Numbered from the stretch's first letter, positions 1 to 7,463 are shown. The stretch is DNA of 64,000 nucleotides from Streptomyces tirandamycinicus (GCF_003097515.1 NZ_CP029188.1:3917001-3981000), one strand, 5' to 3'. Made by a program: numbers and translations. The notes: a model not told the origin generated them from the sequence alone.

Positions 1-246
1 ACCGTGATGGTGCATCCCCGGCACCAGGGCAAGGGGTACGGCCGGCAGCTGCTCGCCGCCGCCGCCGACGCCGCCCGCGGGATGAGCGGGATCACCGCGA
101 TACGGCTCACCTGCCGCGGCGGCGCGGGGCTGGAGCGGTTCTACGCCTCGTGCGGCTACAAGGAGGTCGGGCGGGTGCCCGACGCGATCCAGGTCTCCGA
201 CGGCGACTACCGCGACGACATCACCATGCTGCTCCCGCTGGTGTGA
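1..246 (+). CDS. GNAT family N-acetyltransferase (3' part only)
   Basis: The reading frame is open from the window edge, so the start lies outside. The visible 81 codons contain the acetyl-CoA binding motif A of GNAT enzymes, HQGKGYGRQLL, followed by a segment with GLERFYASCGYKEVGR, which matches the typical end of the fold (motif B, 'FY...GF'). It ends LPLV. These features show a GNAT acyltransferase that transfers an acetyl group from acetyl-CoA to an amine; the substrate cannot be told. A DUF4229 gene follows 131 nt downstream on the same strand. Confidence 0.85.
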   Translation, partial: TVMVHPRHQGKGYGRQLLAAAADAARGMSGITAIRLTCRGGAGLERFYASCGYKEVGRVPDAIQVSDGDYRDDITMLLPLV

Positions 247-377
247 TCCTCCCCGGGCGCCGTCCGGGCCGGAAGGGCCCCAGCCGCCTCGATGCCGGAA
301 GGGCCGGAGCCGCCTCGATGAGCGAAATGGGGACATGCTTCACTGGACGGGCGACTCAGAGAAGGAAAGGGGCCGTC

Positions 378-668
378 GTGTCCGACAGCAAGACGAGCGC
401 CACGCTCCGGTACACCCTCATGCGGTTCGGCATCTTCGCCGGCTGCTTCCTCGTCCTGTGGGGGCTGGTGTACCTGCGCGTACTGCCGCGCGGCCTCGGT
501 GACTCCAACCTGCTGTGGGTGCTCGTGCTGTCCGTCCTGATCTCGGCGCCGCTGAGCGTCGTGCTGCTGCGCAGACAGCGCGAGGCGATGTCCGAGCAGA
601 TCGTCGCCAAGGTGGACCGGGCGAAGACGCGCCTGGAGGCCAACCGCACCCGCGAGGACGTCCAATAG
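378..668 (+). CDS. DUF4229 family small membrane protein
   Basis: 96 residues. GTG at 378 was chosen because AGGAAAGG lies 7-8 nt upstream and because residues before it are not protein-like. The sequence has two hydrophobic segments (about residues 14-34 and 43-63) joined by a short polar turn, then a charged, probably cytoplasmic tail (SEQIVAKVDRAKTRLEANR). This layout and length fit the actinobacterial DUF4229 family, which has no established function. A short hairpin terminator follows directly, so it is probably transcribed alone or with the acetyltransferase upstream. The family call is from pattern recognition only. Confidence 0.7.
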   Translation: MSDSKTSATLRYTLMRFGIFAGCFLVLWGLVYLRVLPRGLGDSNLLWVLVLSVLISAPLSVVLLRRQREAMSEQIVAKVDRAKTRLEANRTREDVQ

Positions 669-680
669 CGCATCACCGCG

Positions 681-701
681 TCCGCCGGCCGCACCGGCGG
701 A
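681..701 (+). terminator. Hairpin terminator after the DUF4229 gene
   Basis: TCCGCCGG and CCGGCGGA form an 8-bp perfect stem around a 5-nt loop, 12 nt after the stop codon. There is no U tract, as is usual in Streptomyces. Confidence 0.5.
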
Positions 702-821
702 AGTGAGCTTCGTCACAGCCGACTTCACCCATCCTGCCGCCCCGGCGGGGAGCAAGCGCTCCCATGCTGGGGTGGTGCTGTTTCCGGACACGCGCTGGCG
801 CGATCATGGCCCAAAGCGCGG

Positions 822-853
822 CTTTGAGGGTCTCAAAGTTCAAGTGTTAACGT
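822..853 (+). promoter_or_regulatory. Promoter with overlapping palindromic operator for the SDF symporter
   Basis: TTGAGG (824-829) and TAACGT (848-853) are spaced by 18 nt and look like a housekeeping-sigma promoter. The -35 box lies inside a perfect palindrome, CTTTGAG-GGT-CTCAAAG (822-838), which is a plausible repressor site of MarR or TetR type. The expected transcription start is near 860, giving a leader of about 275 nt before the symporter GTG at 1135. The assignment is inferred from sequence patterns only. Confidence 0.55.
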
Positions 854-855
854 AT

Positions 856-897
856 GGCTCATGACGACAGCAGTGTGCCCCCGAACGGTCATGAGCC
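856..897 (+). promoter_or_regulatory. Leader hairpin enclosing the leader-peptide start
   Basis: GGCTCATGAC (856-865) and GTCATGAGCC (888-897) are perfect 10-bp inverted repeats separated by 22 nt. The right arm contains the ATG (891-893) of the leader peptide, so folding would mask that start codon. The left arm lies at or next to the predicted 5' end of the transcript. Confidence 0.5.
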
Positions 898-1007
898 TCC
901 CGCTCGTGACGCGGCTGCACGTCGACCTGTGCCTCCCCCTCGCACCGCACCGCGCCGGTGCCGGGGGCGCCCCCGGCCTGCCCGCGCTCTGTCGCCGCCC
1001 GGTCTGA
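891..1007 (+). CDS. Candidate cysteine-containing leader peptide upstream of the SDF symporter
   Basis: A 38-codon frame begins at ATG 891; an in-frame GTG at 873 is an alternative start. Residues 7-14 read TRLHVDLC. The RLHVDLC motif recurs in short actinobacterial leader peptides found upstream of sulfur and cysteine-related genes, some annotated as 'putative leader peptide'. The frame has Cys codons 14 (TGC) and 34 (TGT). It ends 127 nt before the symporter. No clear ribosome site precedes ATG 891, and the ATG sits in a hairpin arm. A role in cysteine- or translation-dependent attenuation is inferred from motif and position. It could instead be chance coding in GC-rich DNA, but the seven-residue motif makes that less likely. 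Confidence 0.55.
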   Translation: MSLPLVTRLHVDLCLPLAPHRAGAGGAPGLPALCRRPV

Positions 1008-1134
1008 CCCGGCATCGCGGGGCGGCCTTCCCCCGAGTGAACGGGCGCCGCACCCACATCCCCCCTTCCCGATTCCTCCGTTTCTCGAGTTCCTGAATCC
1101 CCGAACTCCCGATGCGCCTCACCGGAGTGTGCCC

Positions 1135-2466
1135 GTGTCCGCGAACTCCGCGACGCCCACCCGCGCCAGCCGTATGCCGAAGGTCCCCTTCTGGGCCCAG
1201 ATCGTCGCCGGTCTGGTCGCCGGCGTCCTGCTCGGCTGGCTGGCCCGCAGCCAGGACGTCACCTGGCTCCGCACGACCCTGGAGCAGATCGGCGACATCT
1301 TCGTCCAGTTGCTCAAGCTGGCCGTCGCACCGCTCGTCTTCTTCGCGATCCTGGTGTCGATCACCAATCTGCGGAAGGTCAACAACGCCGCACGGCTGGC
1401 CGGCCGCACACTGCTGTGGTTCATGATCACCTCGCTGATCGCCGTGGCGATCGGCCTCACCCTCGGCCTGCTCACCAACCCCGGTGCGGGCACCGGCCTC
1501 ACGCCGAAGGACGGCGCGAAGCCGGAGAAGGCCGGCTCCTGGATCGACTTCCTCACCGGCATCGTGCCCACGGACGTCATCACGCCGTTCACCGAGCTGA
1601 ACGTTCTTCAGATCGTCTTCATGGCCGCTGTCGCCGGTGCCGCCGCGCTCAAGCTCGGTGACCGCGCCCAGCCGATCCTCGCCTTCAGCGAGTCCGTGCT
1701 GGAGCTGCTCCAGAAGGCGCTGTGGTGGGTCATCCGGCTCGCCCCGATCGGCACCGTCGGCCTCATCGGCTACGCGATCGCCGACTACGGCTGGGACCTC
1801 ATCGGCAAGTACGCCACCTTCACGGCCGACGTCTACATCGGCTGCGCGCTGGTCCTGTTCGGCGTCTACCCGCTGCTGCTGGCGACCGTCGCCAAGGTCA
1901 ACCCCCTGCAGTTCTTCAGGGGCGCCTGGCCGGCCATCCAGCTCGCCTTCGTCTCGCGCTCCTCGGTCGGCACCATGCCGGTCACCCAGAAGGTCACCGA
2001 ACGCCTGGGCGTCCCGAAGGAGTACACCTCCTTCGCCGTGCCGTTCGGGGCGACGACCAAGATGGACGGCTGCGCGGCCGTCTACCCGGCTCTCGCCGCC
2101 ATCTTCATCGCGCAGATCTTCGACGTCCCGCTCGGCGTGCAGGACTACGTGCTGATCGCCTTCGTCTCGGTCGTCGGATCCGCGGCCACCGCGGGTCTCA
2201 CCGGAGCGACGGTCATGCTGACGCTGACCCTCTCCACGCTGGGCCTCCCGCTGGAGGGCGTGGGTCTGCTCATGGCGATCGACCCGATCCTGGACATGAT
2301 GAGGACCGCGACGAACGTCGCCGGTCAGGCCGTCGTGCCGGTGATCGTCGCCGCGCGCGAGCGGATCCTCGACCGCGACGCATACGACTCGGCCTCGGCG
2401 TCTCCGGTGGACGAGGGCGGGACGCCCGAGCCGGAGCAGAAGGAGGCCGTCCCCGCCACCGTGTGA
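1135..2466 (+). CDS. Dicarboxylate/amino acid:cation symporter (SDF / GltP-DctA-TcyP family)
   Basis: 443 residues. GTG 1135 has GGAG 8 nt upstream. Many hydrophobic spans and the family hallmarks are visible: hairpin 1 SRSSVGTMPVT (about 274-284), PFGATTKMDGC (303-313) matching the NMDG region, and DPILDMMRTATNV (383-395), which holds the Asp-Arg-Thr substrate site of glutamate/aspartate transporters. Two Na+-site positions differ from archaeal GltPh: the Asn of NMDG is Lys309, and the late Asp after NV.G is Gln398, hinting at altered cation coupling. Family members move glutamate, aspartate, C4-dicarboxylates, serine or cystine; the cysteine-type leader upstream would fit cystine, but this is inference. 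It acts in the cytoplasmic membrane. Confidence 0.88.
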   Translation: MSANSATPTRASRMPKVPFWAQIVAGLVAGVLLGWLARSQDVTWLRTTLEQIGDIFVQLLKLAVAPLVFFAILVSITNLRKVNNAARLAGRTLLWFMITSLIAVAIGLTLGLLTNPGAGTGLTPKDGAKPEKAGSWIDFLTGIVPTDVITPFTELNVLQIVFMAAVAGAAALKLGDRAQPILAFSESVLELLQKALWWVIRLAPIGTVGLIGYAIADYGWDLIGKYATFTADVYIGCALVLFGVYPLLLATVAKVNPLQFFRGAWPAIQLAFVSRSSVGTMPVTQKVTERLGVPKEYTSFAVPFGATTKMDGCAAVYPALAAIFIAQIFDVPLGVQDYVLIAFVSVVGSAATAGLTGATVMLTLTLSTLGLPLEGVGLLMAIDPILDMMRTATNVAGQAVVPVIVAARERILDRDAYDSASASPVDEGGTPEPEQKEAVPATV

Positions 2467-2694
2467 TCTGCCGACCGGCGGGCCCGCGGCGCCGACGCGA
2501 ACCGCCCCGCCCCCGCGCCGGGCAGCTTCGTGTGCCGGTCCAACGTGGACCGGCCGACGAGGCGGACCGGAAGCTTCGGCGCACCGGAAGCTCGGCGCAC
2601 CGGCCCGCTTCGGCGGGCCGTGGGTGCGGAGCGCAGGCGCCCGCCCTAGACTGGCAAGATCATCGTTTTCGTCCGGAAGCGGGAGATGCGCACC

Positions 2695-2769
2695 ATGTCG
2701 AAGCGAGGCAACAAGCGGCGGGCCAGGAAGAAGCGGAAAGCGAACCACGGCAAGCGCCCCAACGCCTGA
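2695..2769 (+). CDS. 50S ribosomal protein bL37
   Basis: A 24-codon gene, ATG 2695 to TGA 2769, with GGGAG 9 nt upstream. The product is extremely basic and ends KANHGKRPNA; it begins MSKRGNKRRARKK. Length, charge and the ANHGKRPN ending match bL37, the actinobacterial-specific 24-residue protein first seen in mycobacterial 50S structures, where it lies in 23S rRNA. A -10-like TAGACT is at 2646-2651 and a strong terminator follows at 2817, so this is a monocistronic unit. Confidence 0.8.
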   Translation: MSKRGNKRRARKKRKANHGKRPNA

Positions 2770-2816
2770 CCGCCCCCACGCCTGACCGCTTTCGCCGGTT
2801 CGGCGCAGACCATCCG

Positions 2817-2849
2817 AGGACCGGTCCGCGAAACCCGCGGACCGGTCCT
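2817..2849 (+). terminator. Terminator after bL37
   Basis: A perfect 14-bp stem, AGGACCGGTCCGCG with its complement, encloses a 5-nt loop (AAACC) and begins 48 nt after the bL37 stop. It also insulates the TetR gene that follows. Confidence 0.85.
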
Positions 2850-2926
2850 CGGCGTTTCCGCCCGCCGATGGGCCGTAGGCTTACCGGACAACAGTTCGGT
2901 GGCCGGTGGCCGGGAGGACGTCTGAC

Positions 2927-3574
2927 GTGGGTGGTGCCGGTCGGGGCAAGCGGATGCCGCGTGCCATGCGGGAGCAGCAGATGCTCGACGCCGCAGTGCA
3001 GACGTTCGGGCAACGGGGGTACCGGCCGGCGTCGATGGACGAGATCGCCGAGCTCGCGGGGGTGTCCAAGCCGCTGGTCTACCTCTATCTGAACTCCAAG
3101 GAAGACCTCTTCACCGCCTGTATCCGGCGGGAGTCCGCGGCACTGGTCGCGGCCGTACGGGCCGCGGTGGACCCGGGGCTGCCGGCGGACCGTCAACTGT
3201 GGGAGGGCCTGACCGCGTTCTTCCGGCACACGAACGAGCACCCGGACGCCTGGGCCGTGCTGCACCGGCAGGCCCGTACGCACGGCGAGCCGTTCGCCGC
3301 CGAGGTGGCGGTGCTGCGGGACGAGATCGTGACGTTCGTGACGGGGCTGATCGGGGCGGCGGCGCGCGAGGCCCACGGGCCCGGCGAAGTCGCCGCCGGG
3401 GAAGCGGCGGGCCTGGCCCAGGCACTCGTCGGGGCGGCGGAGTCGCTGGCCGGGTGGGCGAACGACACCCCGGGCGTCTCCGCGCGGCAGGCGGCGGCGA
3501 CGCTGATGAACTTCGCATGGGAGGGCCTGGGAAACCTCATGAAGGGGGAACGCTGGGCGCCGCCCGCCCGATGA
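2927..3574 (+). CDS. TetR/AcrR family transcriptional regulator
   Basis: 215 residues. GTG 2927 was chosen for the GGGAGG 9 nt upstream; an in-frame GTG at 2906 lacks such a site. The N-terminal helix-turn-helix is typical: MLDAAVQTFGQRGY, then MDEIAELAGVSKPLVYLYL followed by NSKEDLF. The rest is a helical ligand-binding domain with no recognisable effector. A DUF1992 gene converges on it, so no target is implied by a divergent neighbour. The palindrome at 822-838 could be a target, but nothing links them directly. Confidence 0.9.
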   Translation: MGGAGRGKRMPRAMREQQMLDAAVQTFGQRGYRPASMDEIAELAGVSKPLVYLYLNSKEDLFTACIRRESAALVAAVRAAVDPGLPADRQLWEGLTAFFRHTNEHPDAWAVLHRQARTHGEPFAAEVAVLRDEIVTFVTGLIGAAAREAHGPGEVAAGEAAGLAQALVGAAESLAGWANDTPGVSARQAAATLMNFAWEGLGNLMKGERWAPPAR

Positions 3575-3790
3575 GGTGCCGCCGGTCCCTCGCGGCCCGC
3601 CCGCGCATGGCACCGGGGGCCGTGTCGTTCCTGCCGTAGGCCCCGCGGAGAACGGAGAACGGAGACCGTTCCGGACCGGGTCGGGAACCGGCACGGACCG
3701 GCGACCCGAGTCCGGGCCCGGTCCGGCTGCCCCGGACCCGGCGTGCGCACGGCACCGCTGCCGTCCGTACCGCCCCATCGTTCGACCGGG

Positions 3791-3811
3791 CAGTGGGCAG
3801 TGGGCAGTGGG
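3791..3811. repeat. Short tandem repeat between convergent genes
   Basis: Three head-to-tail copies of CAGTGGG lie between the TetR gene and the convergent DUF1992 gene. The rest of the gap (3575-3852) is GC-rich without a supportable gene. Confidence 0.8.
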
Positions 3812-3852
3812 CAAGCGGTGTGCGGCGTCCGGCCCGGCCGCTTCGCGACCCG

Positions 3853-4251
3853 TCAGCCCTGCCTGAGCCGCCACTCCCGGACGACCTCGTCCACGTCGTA
3901 CGGCTTTCGACCGAGCGGCGGCCCCGGGGGCGGCATCAGGAGCATCTTGGTGATCTTCTCGTTGATCTCCGTGATGATCCGGCGCACCGCGGTCTCCGAG
4001 GGCGCGCGGTGGGCCTTCTCCAGCGCGTCCTCGGCCTCCTTGCGCAGGGCGAGGGCGGGAGGCAGCACGGCGATGCCTTCGCGGTGCATCTTGCCCTTGA
4101 CCCACCAGAGCTCGTCGTACGGCGCCAGGTCGTCGGGCAGGGGCTTGCCGAGGCCCGGCAACTCCTCGAACTCGCCGCGTTCCCTCGCGTCGCGGATCTG
4201 CTTGTCGACCCACGACTCGAAACTGACGCCCGGGGGCTTGCGCTCGGTCAT
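3853..4251 (-). CDS. DUF1992 (DnaJ homologue subfamily C member 28 conserved domain) protein
   Basis: 132 residues, start ATG 4251. The domain is recognisable from FESWVDKQIRDARERGEFE followed by ELPGLGKPLP and a later NEKITKMLLMPP. This domain is found alone in bacteria and in eukaryotic DNAJC28; its biochemical role is unknown. No strong ribosome site precedes the ATG. An upstream extension in the same frame is Arg/Pro-rich and not family-like, so it was not included. The gene probably ends convergently with the TetR gene. Confidence 0.85.
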   Translation of the reverse strand: MTERKPPGVSFESWVDKQIRDARERGEFEELPGLGKPLPDDLAPYDELWWVKGKMHREGIAVLPPALALRKEAEDALEKAHRAPSETAVRRIITEINEKITKMLLMPPPGPPLGRKPYDVDEVVREWRLRQG

Positions 4252-4590
4252 GGGTTCCAGGGTACGGACCGGCGGCCCCGGCCGACCGGGTCTCCGGAAG
4301 GCCGTGGAGACGAATCCCGCGACGCGGCTGTGGGAGGAGCCGGGATTCCGCGTCCTGGGCACGGTCCCGGGCGCCTTCAGGCACCCGCCCTGGGCGCGTG
4401 CAGGCACCCGCAGCACGGCATGGTGGGGTGAACATCATGTTCCGGGAGTTGTGAGACCTCCGGGGAGGTTTCCTTTCCTCTCCCGTTCACCGTCATTTCC
4501 CCTGCGGTTCCCGTTCCCGTTTCCGTTTCGCTTTCCGGTTTTCGGCCGTTCGGGTGGCGAATACGGCTGCCGGCAGGAGGCCGGAAGGGC
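4252..4590. other. Intergenic region without a supportable gene
   Basis: It holds the presumed promoter side of the DUF1992 gene and a pyrimidine-rich run of CGTTTCC-like units (about 4490-4545). No frame with protein character was seen. Confidence 0.6.
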
Positions 4591-4630
4591 AGGAGCCCCG
4601 TCCCGTACGCGATGTACGGGCGGGGCTCCT
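4591..4630 (-). terminator. Terminator of the cold-shock gene
   Basis: AGGAGCCCCG plus CCCGTAC pairs with GTACGGG plus CGGGGCTCCT around a 5-nt loop, with a single bulged base. It lies 41 nt downstream of the cold-shock stop codon on the minus strand. Confidence 0.75.
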
Positions 4631-4671
4631 TGGGTACTGCTAAGTCGTGCGCGATCGCCGACCCGGTCGCA

Positions 4672-4875
4672 TCAGGCCGGGGTGACGTTCTCCGCCTGCG
4701 GGCCCTTCGGGCCCTGGGTGACGTCGAAGTTCACGACCTGGTTCTCCTCGAGGGAGCGGAAGCCGGTCGCGTTGATCGCGGAGTAGTGGACGAAGACATC
4801 CGGGCCGCCGCCGTCCTGGGCGATGAAGCCGAAGCCCTTTTCAGCGTTGAACCACTTCACGGTTCCGGTAGCCAT
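4672..4875 (-). CDS. Cold-shock protein, CspA/SC7.0-like
   Basis: 67 residues, ATG 4875, with AAGGAGGG just upstream. It is a single OB-fold cold-shock domain: GTVKWFNAEKGFGFI carries RNP1 (KGFGFI) and DVFVHYSAI carries RNP2 (VFVHY). Such proteins bind single-stranded RNA or DNA and melt RNA structure. The gene has its own terminator and a long 5' leader with a 9-bp hairpin (4941-4968), as is common for cold-shock mRNAs. It diverges from mqnA. Confidence 0.95.
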   Translation of the reverse strand: MATGTVKWFNAEKGFGFIAQDGGGPDVFVHYSAINATGFRSLEENQVVNFDVTQGPKGPQAENVTPA

Positions 4876-4940
4876 AAGCCCTCCTTGGGCCAAAGGGTTG
4901 CCCTGCTCCAGAACCTGCAAACAAGTCTGAAAACTACAAA

Positions 4941-4968
4941 AGCCTGCGGGTTACATGCTCCGCAGGCT
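4941..4968 (-). promoter_or_regulatory. Hairpin in the cold-shock mRNA leader
   Basis: AGCCTGCGG (4941-4949) and CCGCAGGCT (4960-4968) form a perfect 9-bp stem with a 10-nt loop in the 5' leader of the cold-shock gene, 66 nt before its ATG. A possible -10 box (TAGGCT on the minus strand, about 5007-5012) would place it within the transcript. A temperature-responsive role is inference by analogy with other csp leaders. Confidence 0.5.
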
Positions 4969-5132
4969 CTGCACTGCAAGGGAAACCAAACTGCAACTTG
5001 CGTTGAGCCTAGCACGCACGGTGTTCAGATGGGTAGAGGGAAAGATCACGTCACCCGGACGTTTGATGCAGCCTTGACATGCTGACGCTCTCGGCGGGGT
5101 GCCCCGGCCATTCGAAGGCGGGTCCCCCGGTC

Positions 5133-5138
5133 TAGCCT
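5133..5138 (+). promoter_or_regulatory. -10 box of mqnA; predicted leaderless transcript
   Basis: TAGCCT fits the TAnnnT consensus and ends six bases before the mqnA GTG at 5145, so the transcript should begin at or next to the start codon. No Shine-Dalgarno sequence is present. A good -35 hexamer is not evident. Confidence 0.55.
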
Positions 5139-5144
5139 CACGAT

Positions 5145-6041
5145 GTGGACAGTCACGCAGCACCCGCGGAACACGCCGAGAACGCCGCCGTCGATCACGG
5201 CGGTCGCAGCCGGCCGCGGGTCGGTCACATCCAGTTCCTGAACTGCCTGCCGCTGTACTGGGGCCTCGCCCGCACCGGGACGCTCCTGGATCTCGAGCTC
5301 ACGAAGGACACCCCGGAGAAGCTCTCCGAACGGCTGGTCGCCGGTGATCTCGATATCGGCCCGATCACCCTTGTGGAATATCTGCGCAACGCCGACGAAC
5401 TCGTCGCTTTCCCCGATATCGCGGTCGGCTGCGACGGGCCGGTCATGTCGTGCGTGATCGTCTCGCAGCTGCCGCTGGACCGGCTGGACGGCGCCCGGGT
5501 CGCCCTCGGGTCCACCTCCCGCACCTCGGTGCGCCTGGCGCAGCTGCTGCTCGCCGAGCAGTACGGGGTGGCGCCCGACTACTACAGCTGCCCGCCCGAC
5601 CTGGGCGTGATGATGCAGGAGGCGGACGCGGCCGTACTGATCGGCGACGCCGCGCTGCGCGCGTCGCTGCACGACGCGCCGAGGCTGGGGCTGCGGGTCC
5701 ACGACCTGGGCCGGATGTGGAAGGACTGGACCGGCCTGCCGTTCGTCTTCGCGGTGTGGGCGGCCCGCCGGGACTATCTGCGGCGGGAGCCCCGGGTGGT
5801 ACGGCAGGTCCACGAGGCGTTCCTGGCCTCCCGCGACCTCTCCCTCGAGGAGGTCGCCAAGGTCGCCGAGCAGGCGGCGCGCTGGGAGGCGTTCGACGCG
5901 GCGGTGCTCGAGCGGTACTTCACGACGCTCGACTTCCGCTTCGGTCCCGAGCAGCTGGCCGGTGTCCGGGAGTTCGCCCGCAGGACCGGCCCGACGACGG
6001 GCTTCCCGGCCGACGTGGCGGTCGAACTGCTCGGTGCCTGA
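5145..6041 (+). CDS. mqnA: Chorismate dehydratase MqnA (futalosine menaquinone pathway)
   Basis: 298 residues, GTG 5145. The protein is a periplasmic-binding-protein-like fold enzyme of the MqnA/MqnD type: it begins the conserved core with RVGHIQFLNCLPLYWGL and continues with DLDIGPITLVEYLRN and LGSTSRTSVRLAQLLL. MqnA dehydrates chorismate to 3-[(1-carboxyvinyl)oxy]benzoate, the first step of the futalosine route to menaquinone. mqnC follows on the same strand after 215 nt. Transcription appears to be leaderless. Length fits the family. Confidence 0.92.
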   Translation: MDSHAAPAEHAENAAVDHGGRSRPRVGHIQFLNCLPLYWGLARTGTLLDLELTKDTPEKLSERLVAGDLDIGPITLVEYLRNADELVAFPDIAVGCDGPVMSCVIVSQLPLDRLDGARVALGSTSRTSVRLAQLLLAEQYGVAPDYYSCPPDLGVMMQEADAAVLIGDAALRASLHDAPRLGLRVHDLGRMWKDWTGLPFVFAVWAARRDYLRREPRVVRQVHEAFLASRDLSLEEVAKVAEQAARWEAFDAAVLERYFTTLDFRFGPEQLAGVREFARRTGPTTGFPADVAVELLGA

Positions 6042-6256
6042 GCCAGGTGCGGGCAGTCCGGTGGGCGGGCGCTCAGGTGGGCGGTCCCACCCGCGGCGAG
6101 GGACGGGATCGAGCCGGCCGGCCACCCGCCGGCCCGCACCGCCGGGGCGAGCGCGGGCCGAGCCGCCGAGGTGCCCCCGAGGGGCGGGCAACGGGCCTGT
6201 CGTAGGCTGGCACGGTCCGGTAACGCCCTGCTCCACCGCCGAAAGGTGACACCCCG

Positions 6257-7456
6257 GTGACCCAGAAGGCCGACCTCCAGTCCGTCCTGGACCGTGCCGC
6301 CGAGGGCGGGCGGATCACCCCCGAAGAGGCGCTCGACCTCTACCGCTCCGCGCCGCTGCACGCGCTGGGCGCCGCGGCGGACGCCGTGCGCCGGCGCCGT
6401 TACGCGGGCACCGAGCACATCGCGACGTACATCATCGAGCGCAACATCAACTACACCAACGTGTGCGTCACGGCCTGCCGGTTCTGCGCCTTCTACGCCC
6501 CGCCCAAGGACACCGCCAAGGGCTGGACCCGGGACCTCGACGACATCCTGCGGCGCTGCGCCGAGACGGTCGAGCTGGGCGGCACGCAGATCATGTTCCA
6601 GGGCGGTCACCACCCGGACTTCGGCGTGGAGTACTACGAGAAGCACTTCGCCGCCATCAAGCGGGAGTTCCCGCAGCTGGTGATCCACTCCCTCGGCGCG
6701 TCCGAGGTGGAGCACATGGCCCGGATCTCGGGAGTGTCCGTGGAGGAGGCCGTCCGGCGCATCAGCGCGGCCGGTCTGGACTCCTTCGCGGGCGCCGGTG
6801 CCGAGCTGCTGCCGGAGCGGCCGCGCAAGGCGATCGCCCCGCTGAAGGAGTCCGGCGAGCGCTGGCTGGACATCATGGAGACGGCGCACGGGCTCGGTGT
6901 GGAGTCGACGTCCACGATGCTGATGGGCACCGGCGAGACCAACGCCGAGCGCATCGAGCACCTGCGGATGATCCGCGACGTGCAGGACCGTACGGGCGGC
7001 TTCCGGGCCTTCATCCCGTACACCTACCAGCCCGAGAACAACCACCTCAAGGGCCGGACCCAGGCGACGATCTTCGAGTACCTGCGGATGATCGCGATCG
7101 CCCGGCTGTTCTTCGACAACGTCGCGCACATCCAGGGCTCCTGGCTGACCACGGGCAAGGAGATCGGCCAGCTGTCGCTGCACTACGGCGCGGACGACCT
7201 GGGCTCGATCATGCTGGAGGAGAACGTGGTCTCCTCGGCGGGCGCCAGGCACCGCTCCAACCGGCAGGAGATCATCGACCTGATCCGCCGCGCGGACCGG
7301 GTCCCGGCGCAGCGGACGACGACGTACGAGCACATCGTCGTGCACGACGACCCGGCGGACGACCCCGTCGACGACCGCGTCGTGTCGCACATCTCGTCGA
7401 CGGCGATCGACGGCGGCACCGCGCACCCGGAACTGAAGCTGCTCAACGCCAACTGA
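6257..7456 (+). CDS. mqnC: Cyclic dehypoxanthinyl futalosine synthase MqnC (radical SAM)
   Basis: 399 residues, GTG 6257 with GAAAGG 10 nt upstream; TAGGCT at 6203-6208 is a possible -10 box. The radical-SAM cluster motif is CVTACRFC, with Cys70, Cys74 and Cys77 in the C-x3-C-x2-C spacing. Further family features are IMFQGGHHPDFG and the late NRQEIIDLIRRA. MqnC converts dehypoxanthinyl futalosine to its cyclic form using an S-adenosylmethionine radical. It shares an operon with the amidohydrolase-like gene that starts 7 nt after its stop. Confidence 0.95.
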   Translation: MTQKADLQSVLDRAAEGGRITPEEALDLYRSAPLHALGAAADAVRRRRYAGTEHIATYIIERNINYTNVCVTACRFCAFYAPPKDTAKGWTRDLDDILRRCAETVELGGTQIMFQGGHHPDFGVEYYEKHFAAIKREFPQLVIHSLGASEVEHMARISGVSVEEAVRRISAAGLDSFAGAGAELLPERPRKAIAPLKESGERWLDIMETAHGLGVESTSTMLMGTGETNAERIEHLRMIRDVQDRTGGFRAFIPYTYQPENNHLKGRTQATIFEYLRMIAIARLFFDNVAHIQGSWLTTGKEIGQLSLHYGADDLGSIMLEENVVSSAGARHRSNRQEIIDLIRRADRVPAQRTTTYEHIVVHDDPADDPVDDRVVSHISSTAIDGGTAHPELKLLNAN

Positions 7457-7463
7457 CGGCGCC

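Noticed and set aside
854..1096. 80-codon frame starting at ATG 854 in the symporter leader
   Set aside because: It shares the hairpin region with the 38-codon leader-peptide frame, but its product is Arg/Pro-rich without a motif. The RLHVDLC motif favours the other frame.
889..2748. 619-codon open frame on the minus strand over the symporter gene
   Set aside because: Shadow frame produced by high GC content; the plus strand has clear symporter motifs and the minus-strand product is low-complexity Arg/Asp/Gly sequence.
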